This document shows, piece by piece, positions 54,308-63,366 of a stretch of 64,000 nt of DNA. The notes beneath the pieces are model-generated. The model saw only the letters and a list, made by a program, of their open reading frames with translations, was not told where the DNA came from and searched no databases. Within the stretch, counting starts at the first letter, position 1; each line of letters opens with the position of its first letter. Source of the stretch: Rhodococcoides fascians NBRC 12155 = LMG 3623 (GTDB taxonomy: Bacteria; Actinomycetota; Actinomycetes; Mycobacteriales; Mycobacteriaceae); NCBI RefSeq assembly GCF_001894785.1, contig NZ_BCWW01000009.1:1-64000 (forward strand), given 5' to 3'. Position numbers and translations under genes: made by a program.

Positions 54308-55087
54308 TCAGAGCGGCAACGATGTCTCTGTCAGTCCGACCCCGCCGGTGCCCCGCAGTTTGCGGAACCATTCGAGACCGAACGCAGTGGTCAGTTGTTC
54401 GATCGGCATTGCGAGAAACGGCCCGAAATCGCCGACCTGCGTTTCGTGCGCTTCCATCGCGGCCCGCTTGGCCGCGATGACGCTCGACACGTCCACGACA
54501 GTGGTGATTTCGGTTTCCGGCAGTCCGAACGACTCCATGTCCGGTGGTGACGCCTCTTCGCTCCAGTGGGGATTGGCTTCCATCAACCTGCGCATGTGGT
54601 CACGGTTGGTGGTCGTCTCGTACACGTACGGCGTCTCGGCGATCTCGGCGGCGCGCTTGCCGACGACGTGCACCTGAATGTGGTCGGGGTGGCCGTATCC
54701 ACCGTTCGGGTCGTAGATGGTGACGACGTCGGCCTGCTCCTCGCGCAACACGTCGGCCAATCGCCCAGCCGCGGTGTCGACGTCGACGTTGCAGAACGCC
54801 TCCGGGTTGCCGTTCTCCGGCGTGCCGGCCATTCCGGAATCGGCATAGTGCAGGCGAACGACGCGCGCGACCCCCAGGACGGCAGCCGAACGGTCCAATT
54901 CGATGTGTCGGCGCGCGGCCAACGTCTCCCCGTCGGCGAGGATGCCGTCGGGATATTCGCCGACGGCACCGTCGGTGGCCGTCACGAGTACGACGCGGTG
55001 GCCGGCGTCGGCCGCGAGCCGCATGACGCCGCCCGTGCCGAACACTTCGTCGTCGGGATGCGCGTGGAAGCAGACCAGAACACTCAT
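54308..55087 (-). CDS. PIG-L/LmbE family deacetylase
   Basis: A 259-aa zinc-dependent deacetylase of the family that includes MshB and Mca. The metal motif is HAHPDDEVFG at 8-17, with GYGHPDHIQVH as the second ligand site. It is more distant from MshB/Mca, so mycothiol metabolism is possible but not supported further. It is divergent from the alpha/beta hydrolase gene. Confidence 0.88.
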   Translation of the reverse strand: MSVLVCFHAHPDDEVFGTGGVMRLAADAGHRVVLVTATDGAVGEYPDGILADGETLAARRHIELDRSAAVLGVARVVRLHYADSGMAGTPENGNPEAFCNVDVDTAAGRLADVLREEQADVVTIYDPNGGYGHPDHIQVHVVGKRAAEIAETPYVYETTTNRDHMRRLMEANPHWSEEASPPDMESFGLPETEITTVVDVSSVIAAKRAAMEAHETQVGDFGPFLAMPIEQLTTAFGLEWFRKLRGTGGVGLTETSLPL

Positions 55088-55149
55088 GGCGTGAATGCTT
55101 GCACGTCGAAGTGGGTGCGGCCCAGTCGGCGGGCCAATACGATCTATGG

Positions 55150-56826
55150 GTGACCACACGGCGGTCGGCCTCGATACGTTCGTATTGGCGGGATTCGCGA
55201 GCGGATCGGTACTGTCGCGCACTACATCCGGTGGGGATCGTCTTCGCTCTGGTGTTCTTCGCGCTGTCGATGACTCCGTCTCTGCTACCTCGTGTGTGGT
55301 ACCTGCAGGCGGTGGCCACGGGGATCAGCGTCGCGATCGGGTACGGCGTGGGGTGCCTCGTTGCCTGGGTGGTCCGGCGCTGCGGAGTGTCACCGAACTG
55401 GTCGGAGCAGTGGCGTCGACGTGGTTGGTGGGCGTTGGCCGCGGCTGCGGTGGTGGCGATTCCGCTCTTCCTGATCCTCGGCTCGTGGTGGCAGCAGATC
55501 GTGCGCAAGCTGGTCGGTGTGGAGGACCCCGGCCGGCCGCTCTACATCGCGGTGCTGGTGCTCTCGCTGGTGGTAGCGGTGGCGGTGATTGCTCTCGGCC
55601 GCCTGCTGCGCAGAGCAACTCGTGCGTTGACGCGATGGGCAAAGCAGTACGTACCGAGGCCGTTGGCGAGGATCGCCAGCGTGATCGTGGTTGCACTGCT
55701 GGTGGTGTTCGCCGTCAACGGTGCACTGATTCGGGGAATTGTGGCCGTCGCGGAGAAGTCGGCCTCTACCGCCGATCGCGGCAACCACGAGGGTGTGGAA
55801 AAGCCTGATGCAGCAGAACTGTCGGGGTCCGATGCGTCGAACGAGGACTGGGAATCGCTGGGTCAGGAGGGGCGACGCTTCGTGGTCTCCGGAGCATCGC
55901 CCGACGAGATCGGTGACTTCACCGGAAGGCCTGCAGTGCAACCGATCCGCGTTTACGCCGGTGTCGAATCGGCCGAAACGGTCGAGGGTGTGGCAGAGCG
56001 GGTGGTGGCCGAACTCGAACGTACCGGCGCATTCTCACGGGCCGTGCTCGGTGTCGCGACCACCACCGGACGCGGATGGGTCAACGAATCCGTGGCTCGT
56101 CCACTGGAGTACCTGTTCGACGGCAATTCGGCGATTGCGTCGATGCAGTACTCGTTCCTGCCGAGCCCGATGGCATTTCTGGCCGATCGGCAGACCCCGC
56201 AGGATGCCGGACGAGCCCTCTTCGAGGCGATCTACGCGGTGTGGAGCGAACTCCCGGAGGATTTACGACCCAAGTTGGTGTTGTTCGGCGAGAGCCTCGG
56301 TGCCTACGGCGGGCAGGATGCATTCAGCGGTGCACAGGACATGATCGCTCGTATCGACGGCGCTCTGTGGGTCGGCAACCCCAATTTCACGCCTCAGTGG
56401 GCGCGTATCACGAGCGGACGCGACGCCGGTTCCCGCGAGATCCTGCCTGTCATCGACGGCGGAGAGCACGTGCGATTCGCGAGTTCGTCCGGGGATCTCG
56501 ACATCGGTGGTCCGTGGGAAGAGCCGCGAATCGTGTACTGGCAGCACGCATCCGACCCGATCGTGTGGTGGTCACCCGATCTGATCCTCGGCAGGCCCGA
56601 CTGGCTGCGGGAACCCCGCGGCACCGACGTCGATCCGGGAGTGCAGTGGTTCCCGTTCGTGACGTTCTGGCAATTGACCTTCGACCAGGTGTTCTCCACC
56701 GACGTCGACGACGGGCACGGCCACAGCTACGGAGCCGACGCGGTGCGCATGTGGGCCGACATCCTAGAACCGGCGGGATGGTCCGACGCCGACGTCGAGC
56801 GGCTGTACCTCGAAATGGCGGGTTGA
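55150..56826 (+). CDS. Membrane-anchored alpha/beta hydrolase (Abhydrolase_9 type)
   Basis: A 558-aa protein. About five N-terminal helices (up to ~215) are followed by a hydrolase domain with nucleophile motif FGESLGAYGG and a late GHGHSYG with the likely catalytic His. GTG 55150 follows TACGAT (55138-55143) by 7 nt. Related proteins are common in mycolate-containing actinobacteria; substrates are unknown. Confidence 0.87.
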   Translation: MTTRRSASIRSYWRDSRADRYCRALHPVGIVFALVFFALSMTPSLLPRVWYLQAVATGISVAIGYGVGCLVAWVVRRCGVSPNWSEQWRRRGWWALAAAAVVAIPLFLILGSWWQQIVRKLVGVEDPGRPLYIAVLVLSLVVAVAVIALGRLLRRATRALTRWAKQYVPRPLARIASVIVVALLVVFAVNGALIRGIVAVAEKSASTADRGNHEGVEKPDAAELSGSDASNEDWESLGQEGRRFVVSGASPDEIGDFTGRPAVQPIRVYAGVESAETVEGVAERVVAELERTGAFSRAVLGVATTTGRGWVNESVARPLEYLFDGNSAIASMQYSFLPSPMAFLADRQTPQDAGRALFEAIYAVWSELPEDLRPKLVLFGESLGAYGGQDAFSGAQDMIARIDGALWVGNPNFTPQWARITSGRDAGSREILPVIDGGEHVRFASSSGDLDIGGPWEEPRIVYWQHASDPIVWWSPDLILGRPDWLREPRGTDVDPGVQWFPFVTFWQLTFDQVFSTDVDDGHGHSYGADAVRMWADILEPAGWSDADVERLYLEMAG

Positions 56827-56831
56827 CATCG

Positions 56832-57212
56832 GTGCCGGAGAACGACGAGGTCGGCCAGGTGTTGGAGCTGGAGCGGCAGTTGCAGCGGGCCGAGACCCGT
56901 GGTGACAGAAGCAGACTCGCGGCGCTGCTTGCGGACGATTTCGTCGAGATCGGAGCGTCTGGGGTGGTGTGGACCAAGCAGTCGATACTCGAGCTGTTGG
57001 GCGGAGAAAGTGCGGCCGACGGCATCATCGAGGTCCACGATCTCTCCGGACGGATACTGGACGTGGGTGTCGTTCTGGTGCAGTGGACGTCACGACGGTC
57101 GGGACGTCGAGCCCGTCGATCGTCGATCTGGCGACGCACCTCCGATGGATGGGAACTGGTGCATCACCAAGGCACACCTGTGGTCGACGGTCCGCCGGAT
57201 CGGACGGGGTAG
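56832..57212 (+). CDS. DUF4440/SnoaL-like NTF2-fold protein
   Basis: A 126-aa protein with the NTF2-like pattern ELERQLQRAETRGD, LAALLADDFVEIGASG and a C-terminal WRRTSDGWELVHHQGTPV. Such domains bind small ligands or act as simple isomerases. GTG 56832 lies 5 nt after the hydrolase stop, so the two are co-expressed. Confidence 0.82.
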   Translation: MPENDEVGQVLELERQLQRAETRGDRSRLAALLADDFVEIGASGVVWTKQSILELLGGESAADGIIEVHDLSGRILDVGVVLVQWTSRRSGRRARRSSIWRRTSDGWELVHHQGTPVVDGPPDRTG

Positions 57213-57217
57213 CCGAA

Positions 57218-57252
57218 CCCGGGGACGCAGAGTGGATTTCTGCGTCCCCGGG
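57218..57252. terminator. Strong bidirectional terminator hairpin
   Basis: CCCGGGGACGCAGA and TCTGCGTCCCCGGG form a perfect 14-bp stem with a 7-nt loop between convergent genes that end at 57212 and 57261. Confidence 0.85.
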
Positions 57253-57260
57253 CTGCAGGG

Positions 57261-58454
57261 TCAGGCAGTCACGACGACGAATTCGTTGGGCGTGACATCG
57301 AGTTGCTTGCTCTCGGTGACGTTTCCGGTGCTCAGATCGACGGCGTGGATGCTGTTGCCGGCCGGTTCGGTGACGTAGGCGGTGTCACCCGCGATGGAGA
57401 TGCCGGGGTGGGCGTCCTGGTATTTCGCGGGACCTTCCCAGGCGTCGATGACGGGGTACGAGGCGGTGAATGTCTTTGTCGTCGGATCGAATACGTGGAC
57501 TGCGCCGTCCGATCCGATGATGTAGGCCAAGTCGCCGGGGCCTCGGGCGACTCCGCGCCAGGTGTACTCGGCACCGTCGGGGAGCTTCACGACGTCGAGG
57601 GTCTTGGCCGCGGGGTCGATGACGGTGACCGCGTGCAGGAGTGAGCCCTCTGCGTCCGGGTCGTCCTTGTAGTCTCCGACGATGAGGGGGCTGGTCTCGC
57701 TCACGTACGCGTTGCCCGTCCGCCCGTAGGGCTGGTCCGGAGCGTCGAGCTTGGTTATCTGGCCCTTGTCGTAGATCAGAGCGCCGTTCTCGCAACCGAA
57801 GACGACGATCTCGCCTTCCGCTGTTCCCTCTCCGTGGACGCCGGGGCACTGATCGTTTTTGGCGACGACCGCGCCCGATGCGTCACGAACCTCGATGCCG
57901 GTGCGGCCGTTCGAGTTCCCGACCGTGGTGAGAAACGTGCCGTCTTCGAGGACGATCGAGACGCCGTGGTGCGCGTCGACACCGGGGATGCTCTCGGTCT
58001 CCGGGAGCCCGTCTGCGGATTCGAGCGCTGCGGTGTCGAAGATCGTGGTGTCGCTGGTGCCGTCGGCGTACAGGATGGTCTTGCCGCCGTGTCGTACGAC
58101 GTGACCGGGCTTCTCGGCTTCGAAGACGGTGTCGGTCAATTGCGGTTGCTCGGTCGTCCCGGCCGCGGTGTCGAGCACACGGAAGCCCTCGCTCGTGGTG
58201 ACCATGACGTTGCGGTCGTCGCCGGCGAGGTTGAGGCGCGTGTACTCCTCGGAGTCGAAATCAGCGACGGTCTCGAACGTCTCGGCGTCGAGCACCCGAA
58301 GGCCGCCTTCGTAGGACACTGCGACCCGTGGCCCGGCCGCAATCGCTGTGGATTCGGCGGCGGGTGTGGTGCCGGAGGCGCACGCCGCCAGGGTCGCTAC
58401 CGCACCGAGGGCGAGCGCGGTGACGCTCGCCCTTCGAAAATCGTTGATACGCAT
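57261..58454 (-). CDS. aztD: AztD-like zinc metallochaperone lipoprotein (copy 1)
   Basis: A 397-aa exported beta-propeller protein with lipobox LAAC at ~22-25. Repeated blades carry His residues suited to zinc (VDAHHGVS, PGVHGEG, DAHPGISIAG). AztD of Paracoccus hands zinc to the solute-binding protein AztC. AAAGGAA precedes the ATG. It is the last gene of the aztB-led operon. Confidence 0.87.
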   Translation of the reverse strand: MRINDFRRASVTALALGAVATLAACASGTTPAAESTAIAAGPRVAVSYEGGLRVLDAETFETVADFDSEEYTRLNLAGDDRNVMVTTSEGFRVLDTAAGTTEQPQLTDTVFEAEKPGHVVRHGGKTILYADGTSDTTIFDTAALESADGLPETESIPGVDAHHGVSIVLEDGTFLTTVGNSNGRTGIEVRDASGAVVAKNDQCPGVHGEGTAEGEIVVFGCENGALIYDKGQITKLDAPDQPYGRTGNAYVSETSPLIVGDYKDDPDAEGSLLHAVTVIDPAAKTLDVVKLPDGAEYTWRGVARGPGDLAYIIGSDGAVHVFDPTTKTFTASYPVIDAWEGPAKYQDAHPGISIAGDTAYVTEPAGNSIHAVDLSTGNVTESKQLDVTPNEFVVVTA

Positions 58455-58483
58455 GATTGTTCCTTTTCTGTGTGACGAATCGG

Positions 58484-59410
58484 TCAGCTGGTGAGTCCAT
58501 CGGAGATGCGCTCGGTGTTGACGCGCATCATGGTGAGGTAGTCGGGGGCACCGCCGTCGGGCGCGGTGAGGGATTCGGTGAACAGTTCGATCACAGCGAC
58601 ACGAATGTCGGCCTCACTCGCCAAGGCCTGGACGAGACGATCCGGAGAAGACGATTCCGCGAATATCGCGGGAACACCGGTCTTCTCGATGGCTCCGACG
58701 AGTTCGGCCAGATCGGAAGCAGACGGTGCCGCCAGGGTGGTGCCGCCGGGAATGGCTGCCCCGATCACCGTGAAATCGAAACGGGCTGCGAGATAACCGA
58801 ATACATGGTGATTGGTGACGAGTGCGCGGCGCTGATCCGGGATCGCAGCGAAGGTGGCGCTCATGTCGTCGTCGAGCCCCTTCAACTGCAGCCGGTAACC
58901 TGCTGTGCGGTCGGCGATCTCGGCAGAATCGACACCGTCCAGCCCGGCGAGCGCCGGCTCGAGGGCATCGACGACGGCTGTCATGCGCGCGGGATCGGTC
59001 CAGAAGTGCGAATCGGGACTGCCTGCGGCGTCCCCTTCCGTGTACTCGAGGACGTCGATGGCGTCGCCCGCGACGAAGGTGGGCACGTTCTCCGCCGCTG
59101 CCTCGTCGAGATGTTGCTGTAGACCTTCTTCGAGGCCGAGACCATTGGAGACGATCAGGTCTGCCGTGCGTAGGCGGGCACCTTCCTGCGCCGAGATCTC
59201 GAAGGAATGCGGGTCGGCGTTCGGCTTCATCAGCGTCACCACGTCTGCCTCGTCGCCGACGAGCTGCTGCACGACGTCGCCGAGGATGTTCGTGGACACG
59301 ATCACCACCGGGCGGTCGTCACCGTCGGCGGAGCAGCCGCTCAGGCACAGTCCGATTGCTGCGGCCACCGCCACTGCCGATGAGAAGCGGCCGACGCGTC
59401 CGCTCGTCAT
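58484..59410 (-). CDS. aztC: Zinc ABC transporter substrate-binding lipoprotein
   Basis: A 308-aa cluster A-I metal-binding protein with lipobox LSGC at ~23-26. The zinc histidines appear in NADPHSFEIS, SPDSHFWTDP and TNHHVFGY, with a carboxylate near the C-terminus. The long His-rich loop of ZnuA is absent, as in AztC. ATG 59410 overlaps the previous stop (ATGA). Confidence 0.92.
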   Translation of the reverse strand: MTSGRVGRFSSAVAVAAAIGLCLSGCSADGDDRPVVIVSTNILGDVVQQLVGDEADVVTLMKPNADPHSFEISAQEGARLRTADLIVSNGLGLEEGLQQHLDEAAAENVPTFVAGDAIDVLEYTEGDAAGSPDSHFWTDPARMTAVVDALEPALAGLDGVDSAEIADRTAGYRLQLKGLDDDMSATFAAIPDQRRALVTNHHVFGYLAARFDFTVIGAAIPGGTTLAAPSASDLAELVGAIEKTGVPAIFAESSSPDRLVQALASEADIRVAVIELFTESLTAPDGGAPDYLTMMRVNTERISDGLTS

Positions 59411-60630
59411 CGTCCGGTCTCCGCGGTGAAGGTCGGTTCGGTGGCGGTGTCGAAGGTCCGCGCTATGCGGGCACCGTCGGCGTAGTCGATCTCGTACAGC
59501 CGTCGTTCGGTCGGGGCGCTGAGATAGGCGCGCTGATCGTCGGCGACCAGGGTCGGGGACGCGCCGGCCTCGAGTGATTCGGCCACCAGCGGTGCGGTTT
59601 CGGCCAGAACAGCTCCGTTGTTGCCGTCGAGTACCAGGACTCGGCCATCCTCGGTGAGGGCCAGCACGTGCTCGTCCGCATCGTCCACGGCGGTGACGTG
59701 CACCAGGGGTGCCGGTGCCGGGAGTAGGGACCACGACCGTGCGCGGGTATCCAGCATCCAAATGCCCTCTGCACCGGTAGAACCTGCGACCGTGGGGCGG
59801 CCCTCGCGGTTGTCGAACGACGTCGCTGCCGCGGCGGTGGCGCCGGCCGGGTAGGGGATTCTCTCGACCGCCAATTCGTCGCCGGTGGCCGAGGCGAGCA
59901 GTGCGCCGTCGGCGCACCCGATCACGGCACCGACCCTGGTGGTGATCGTGCCGCGGGCCTGCGGGCACGGTTCGACCGGCCCGGTGCGTTCGCCGTCGGC
60001 GGTGTATCCGACGACCGAGGTCGACGGTCCGGATCCCTCGGTCACGAGCGCGAAAGTGCCGACGGGAACGACCATTCCGGCACCGGGAGTGGTGACCTTT
60101 CGGAATCGTTCCACGACTGTGCCTTTCGACAGGGCCTCGGTGTCGAGCAGTACAGCGTCCCCGGAGTCGGGAAAGAACAGCCCAGTACTTCCCGAGGTCG
60201 AAAGGTTGGATGTGGCAACGGTTGCCGTGCCTGAGCCGCCGACCGTGCCGAGTAGTCGAGGCTCGCTGCGGTAGTAGTGAAAATGGTCGACGTGGTCCCA
60301 GGTCCAGACCCCGCTGTCGACGATCTCGACGCCCGCGTCGGTCTGCACGAACAGGTAGCGGCCGTCGGTGTGCAGAGCCTGCGGGGCTCCGATGGTCCCG
60401 AGATCGGTGACGGTGTCGTCGAGCAGATCGAGATGGGACACCCGCCCCGTCGGGTCCACGGACGTGAGCCCGAGCCGCGGTTCGGCGAGTTCGGCGGCAC
60501 CGGCTATTGCCCCGTGGCCTTCGCCTGTGGGTTCGTCTGTGGGTGGCACGTTCGTCTCCGAGGAACAGGCCGTCGATGCGAGAACGAGGGCACCGACGGC
60601 GATTGTGGTGGTCAGGATGCGGGTGCGCAC
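59407..60630 (-). CDS. AztD-like metal-associated lipoprotein (copy 2)
   Basis: A 407-aa exported beta-propeller-like protein with a signal peptide ending ASTAC. It is diverged from copy 1 and carries a His cluster in WDHVDHFHYYRSEPR near residue 110-125 that copy 1 lacks. It sits between the permease and aztC genes, overlapping both. A role in zinc transfer is inferred from context. GTG 60630 has AAAGGA upstream. Confidence 0.82.
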   Translation of the reverse strand: MRTRILTTTIAVGALVLASTACSSETNVPPTDEPTGEGHGAIAGAAELAEPRLGLTSVDPTGRVSHLDLLDDTVTDLGTIGAPQALHTDGRYLFVQTDAGVEIVDSGVWTWDHVDHFHYYRSEPRLLGTVGGSGTATVATSNLSTSGSTGLFFPDSGDAVLLDTEALSKGTVVERFRKVTTPGAGMVVPVGTFALVTEGSGPSTSVVGYTADGERTGPVEPCPQARGTITTRVGAVIGCADGALLASATGDELAVERIPYPAGATAAAATSFDNREGRPTVAGSTGAEGIWMLDTRARSWSLLPAPAPLVHVTAVDDADEHVLALTEDGRVLVLDGNNGAVLAETAPLVAESLEAGASPTLVADDQRAYLSAPTERRLYEIDYADGARIARTFDTATEPTFTAETGR

Positions 60631-61493
60631 GTGTTCCTTTCGGGTGAAGTGGGGCGAGGACGGATGGCGGTGACGGCACTGCGTATCGCGTACGACAGGC
60701 CGGACACCGCGATCGCGGTCGCCGCCACGGAGGCACCGGCGGCGGTGGCCGCGTGCCAGGAGATCAGTAGGCCGCCGAACACGGACAGCACGCCGAGGAC
60801 GGCCGCCACCAGCATGCGAGTGGGAATGCGGGTGGTCCACTGCCCGGCGGCGACGGCAGGGGCGAGCAACAGTCCGACGACCAGCAGCGAGCCGACGGCT
60901 TGGTACGACGCGACGACTGCCAGCGTCACGAGTGCGACGAGAACTGCTTGGGCCGAGCGCGGCCCGAGTCCGAGCACCGAAGCAATTCGGGGGTCCAGCG
61001 CAACGGCGACCAGCGGTCGATGAAACAGCGCCGCGACGGCGACTCCGAGTGCGGCCGCTCCTGCCAGGAGATAGAGGTCCGTGTGCGTGATGGCAAGAAT
61101 GTCGCCGAACAGTATGGACGTGGCGTCGGTGGCGAAGCTCCCCGAGTGGGAGATGACGATGACGCCGAGCGCCAACATGGACACGAACAACATCCCGATG
61201 CTCGTGTCGTAGGACAGTGTTCCGCGGCGTTGCAGCGCGGTGATCCCGAGGCTCATGGCGACCGCGCTCAGTGCGCCGCCGATCATCACCGGGACTCCGA
61301 GAACGGTCGCGAGAGCGACACCGGGCAGCATTCCGTGTGCGAGCGCCTCACCCAGAAATGCCATGCCGCGGATCACCACCCACGTTCCGACCACCCCGCA
61401 CAGCACGGCGACCAGGGCTCCGCCGAACAGGGCGCGTTGGACGAAACCGAGGTCGAACGGCTCGAACAGCGCGTCGATTGTCTGAAATGGCAC
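60612..61493 (-). CDS. aztB: Zinc ABC transporter permease
   Basis: A 293-aa ABC-3 family permease with about eight helices (FVQRALFGGALVAVLCGVVG, MLFVSMLALGVIVISHSG) and the coupling motif FLGEALAHGMLPGVALA. GTG 61493 is preferred to TTG 61529, which would lie in the Zur-like box; TAAGCT is spaced 8 nt before 61493 on this strand. It opens the minus-strand operon. Confidence 0.92.
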   Translation of the reverse strand: MPFQTIDALFEPFDLGFVQRALFGGALVAVLCGVVGTWVVIRGMAFLGEALAHGMLPGVALATVLGVPVMIGGALSAVAMSLGITALQRRGTLSYDTSIGMLFVSMLALGVIVISHSGSFATDATSILFGDILAITHTDLYLLAGAAALGVAVAALFHRPLVAVALDPRIASVLGLGPRSAQAVLVALVTLAVVASYQAVGSLLVVGLLLAPAVAAGQWTTRIPTRMLVAAVLGVLSVFGGLLISWHAATAAGASVAATAIAVSGLSYAIRSAVTAIRPRPTSPERNTCAPAS

Positions 61494-61513
61494 ATTCCGG
61501 AGCTTAATGAGAG

Positions 61514-61528
61514 TGATAACGATATTCA
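61514..61528. promoter_or_regulatory. Zur-like box shared by aztA and the aztB operon
   Basis: TGATAACGATATTCA matches 11 of 15 positions of the mycobacterial Zur sequence TGAAAATCATTTTCA as I recall it. Its centre (61521) is midway between the two predicted leaderless starts, 61493 and 61547. Confidence 0.7.
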
Positions 61529-61534
61529 AAATCG

Positions 61535-61540
61535 TATAGT
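61535..61540 (+). promoter_or_regulatory. -10 hexamer for leaderless aztA
   Basis: TATAGT is a near-consensus -10 element. It ends 7 nt before the aztA GTG, leaving no room for a 5' leader or Shine-Dalgarno sequence. Confidence 0.75.
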
Positions 61541-61546
61541 GGCAAT

Positions 61547-62197
61547 GTGAACACCTCAGCTGTCAGCGCGTCGTCCGAGTTCGCTCGCCTCCGGGGCGTC
61601 CGCGTCGAGTTCTCCGGCCACACGGCACTCGCAGGCGTCGATCTGGACCTGCTACCCGGTCGGCTCACGGCCATCGCAGGGCCGAACGGTGCCGGCAAGT
61701 CCACGTTGCTCGAGGTGGTCGCCGGCACCCGGCCACTGACGGGCGGGACCCGAAGCGCAACTCGCGCAATTGCATTCGTTCCGCAGCGCGCTGCTGTGCC
61801 GGATCGGTTGCCGTTGACCGTATGGGACGTCGTGGCAGTGGGTGCGTGGGGACGCCTCGGCCGATGGCGTCCGATGAACACCGAGGCTCGGGCATCGGTG
61901 CGCGACGCCCTCGGGCGCCTCGACATCGCGGAACTGACCGGCATGCCGTTCGCCGACCTGTCCGGAGGGCAGCGTCAGCGCACCCTACTGGCTCAGGGTG
62001 TGGCCCGCCGGGCCGATCTCCTGTTGCTCGACGAACCCACGACAGGTCTCGACGCCGCTAGTGGACAACGGATTCGAGCCGTCATGCGTGAGGAGACGAT
62101 GCGCGGAGTTGCCGTTGCGTGTGTGTCTCACGATCCCGAGGTGTTGGCTGCGGCCGACCGAGTCGTGCGACTCGAGGACGGTCGAATCGTGTCCTGA
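61547..62197 (+). CDS. aztA: Zinc ABC transporter ATPase
   Basis: A 216-aa ATPase: Walker A GPNGAGKSTLLEV, Q-loop FVPQRAAV, signature LSGGQRQRTLLAQG, Walker B LLLLDEPTTGLD and the switch His in VACVSHDP. It is transcribed opposite to its partner permease from a leaderless promoter under the shared Zur-like box. Confidence 0.94.
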   Translation: MNTSAVSASSEFARLRGVRVEFSGHTALAGVDLDLLPGRLTAIAGPNGAGKSTLLEVVAGTRPLTGGTRSATRAIAFVPQRAAVPDRLPLTVWDVVAVGAWGRLGRWRPMNTEARASVRDALGRLDIAELTGMPFADLSGGQRQRTLLAQGVARRADLLLLDEPTTGLDAASGQRIRAVMREETMRGVAVACVSHDPEVLAAADRVVRLEDGRIVS

Positions 62198-62219
62198 CGG
62201 ATACGCGCGTCGGGTGCTC

Positions 62220-63356
62220 TCACCGCGCTGCCAACGCGGCTCGCAATCCCGCGCGGTCCAGTTTGCCCGGGCCTCGGGTCGGCAGTGCGTCGACGAGGAA
62301 CAGCTCCCGCGGTGCAGCGGTGGCATCGAGCGACTGCTCGACGTGAGAGCGCAACTCCGCCAACGTCACCGGCGCAGAGGCAACCACTGCTACCACCACC
62401 TTCTGGCCGAGGCGCTCATCCGGCAATCCGACGACAGCGCACTCGCGGACAGCGGGATGCGTTGCCAGCGCGGCTTCGACCACCTGCGGTACGACGGTCA
62501 AGCCGCCCGTCGAGATGGCCTCGTCGAGTCGACCAGTGATGCTCAGCACCCCGTCGATCATCGTGCCTGCGTCGTCCGTGCGGAACCATCCCGGCTCGGC
62601 GAACGCCGGGTGATCGGGTAATCCGCGATAGCCCGAGGCCAGAGTCCGCCCGCCCAGAACCACTCGTCCGTCGTCGATCCGAACGACGGTGCTGTGCAAC
62701 GGAACTCCGTCGTACACACAGCCGCCCGCGGTTTCGCTCATGCCGTAGGTGCGTACCAATCGAACGTCCGCGGCAACAGCTCTCTCGCGCAACGGAATCG
62801 GCGTGGCAGCGCCGCCGAGCAACACGGCGTCCAGCGATGCCAGTGCAGCAGTGGCCTCGGGGTTCTCGAGTGCTTTGATCAACTGGCCGGGCACCAGGGA
62901 GGTGTAGCGCAGCGGACCCGACATCCGTCCCACGGCCTCGACCATGGCGGCCGGGTCGAAGCCGGCAGATACGTCCATGATCACCGGCGACGTGCCGGCG
63001 AGCACGCTGCGCAGCAACACCTGCATCCCGGCGATGTGGTGTGCGGGCAGAGCCAGCAGCCACGAGCCGGGGCCGCCGAGGCGCTCCTCGGTTGCCGTCG
63101 CCGACGCGACCAGTGCGGATGCAGACAGCATGGCACCCTTTGGAATTCCCGTCGTCCCCGATGTCGCGACGACCAATGCGACGTCGTCGTCGATGGGGGT
63201 TCCGGGGGCCAACGCGTCGTGCAGGCGTCGGATCTCGCGTGGATCGTCGGCGGGGACGGGGAGGACGGCCGGGCCGTCGCCGGCCAGCAGACGGCTCAGC
63301 CGCGGCAGGATGTCTGCCGCGGCCGAGCCTGCTGGAATGGGAACGCTCTCGAGCAC
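62220..63356 (-). CDS. menE: o-Succinylbenzoate-CoA ligase
   Basis: A 378-aa adenylate-forming enzyme of menaquinone synthesis, short as in M. tuberculosis MenE. Motifs: VVATSGTTGIPKGAML (P-loop), YGMSETAGGCVYDG, ITGRLDEAISTGG and the C-terminal lysine in PTRGPGKLDRAGL. GTG 63356 starts 10 nt after the DUF3349 stop, hence co-transcription. Confidence 0.95.
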   Translation of the reverse strand: MLESVPIPAGSAAADILPRLSRLLAGDGPAVLPVPADDPREIRRLHDALAPGTPIDDDVALVVATSGTTGIPKGAMLSASALVASATATEERLGGPGSWLLALPAHHIAGMQVLLRSVLAGTSPVIMDVSAGFDPAAMVEAVGRMSGPLRYTSLVPGQLIKALENPEATAALASLDAVLLGGAATPIPLRERAVAADVRLVRTYGMSETAGGCVYDGVPLHSTVVRIDDGRVVLGGRTLASGYRGLPDHPAFAEPGWFRTDDAGTMIDGVLSITGRLDEAISTGGLTVVPQVVEAALATHPAVRECAVVGLPDERLGQKVVVAVVASAPVTLAELRSHVEQSLDATAAPRELFLVDALPTRGPGKLDRAGLRAALAAR

Positions 63357-63366
63357 ACTGGCGAGA

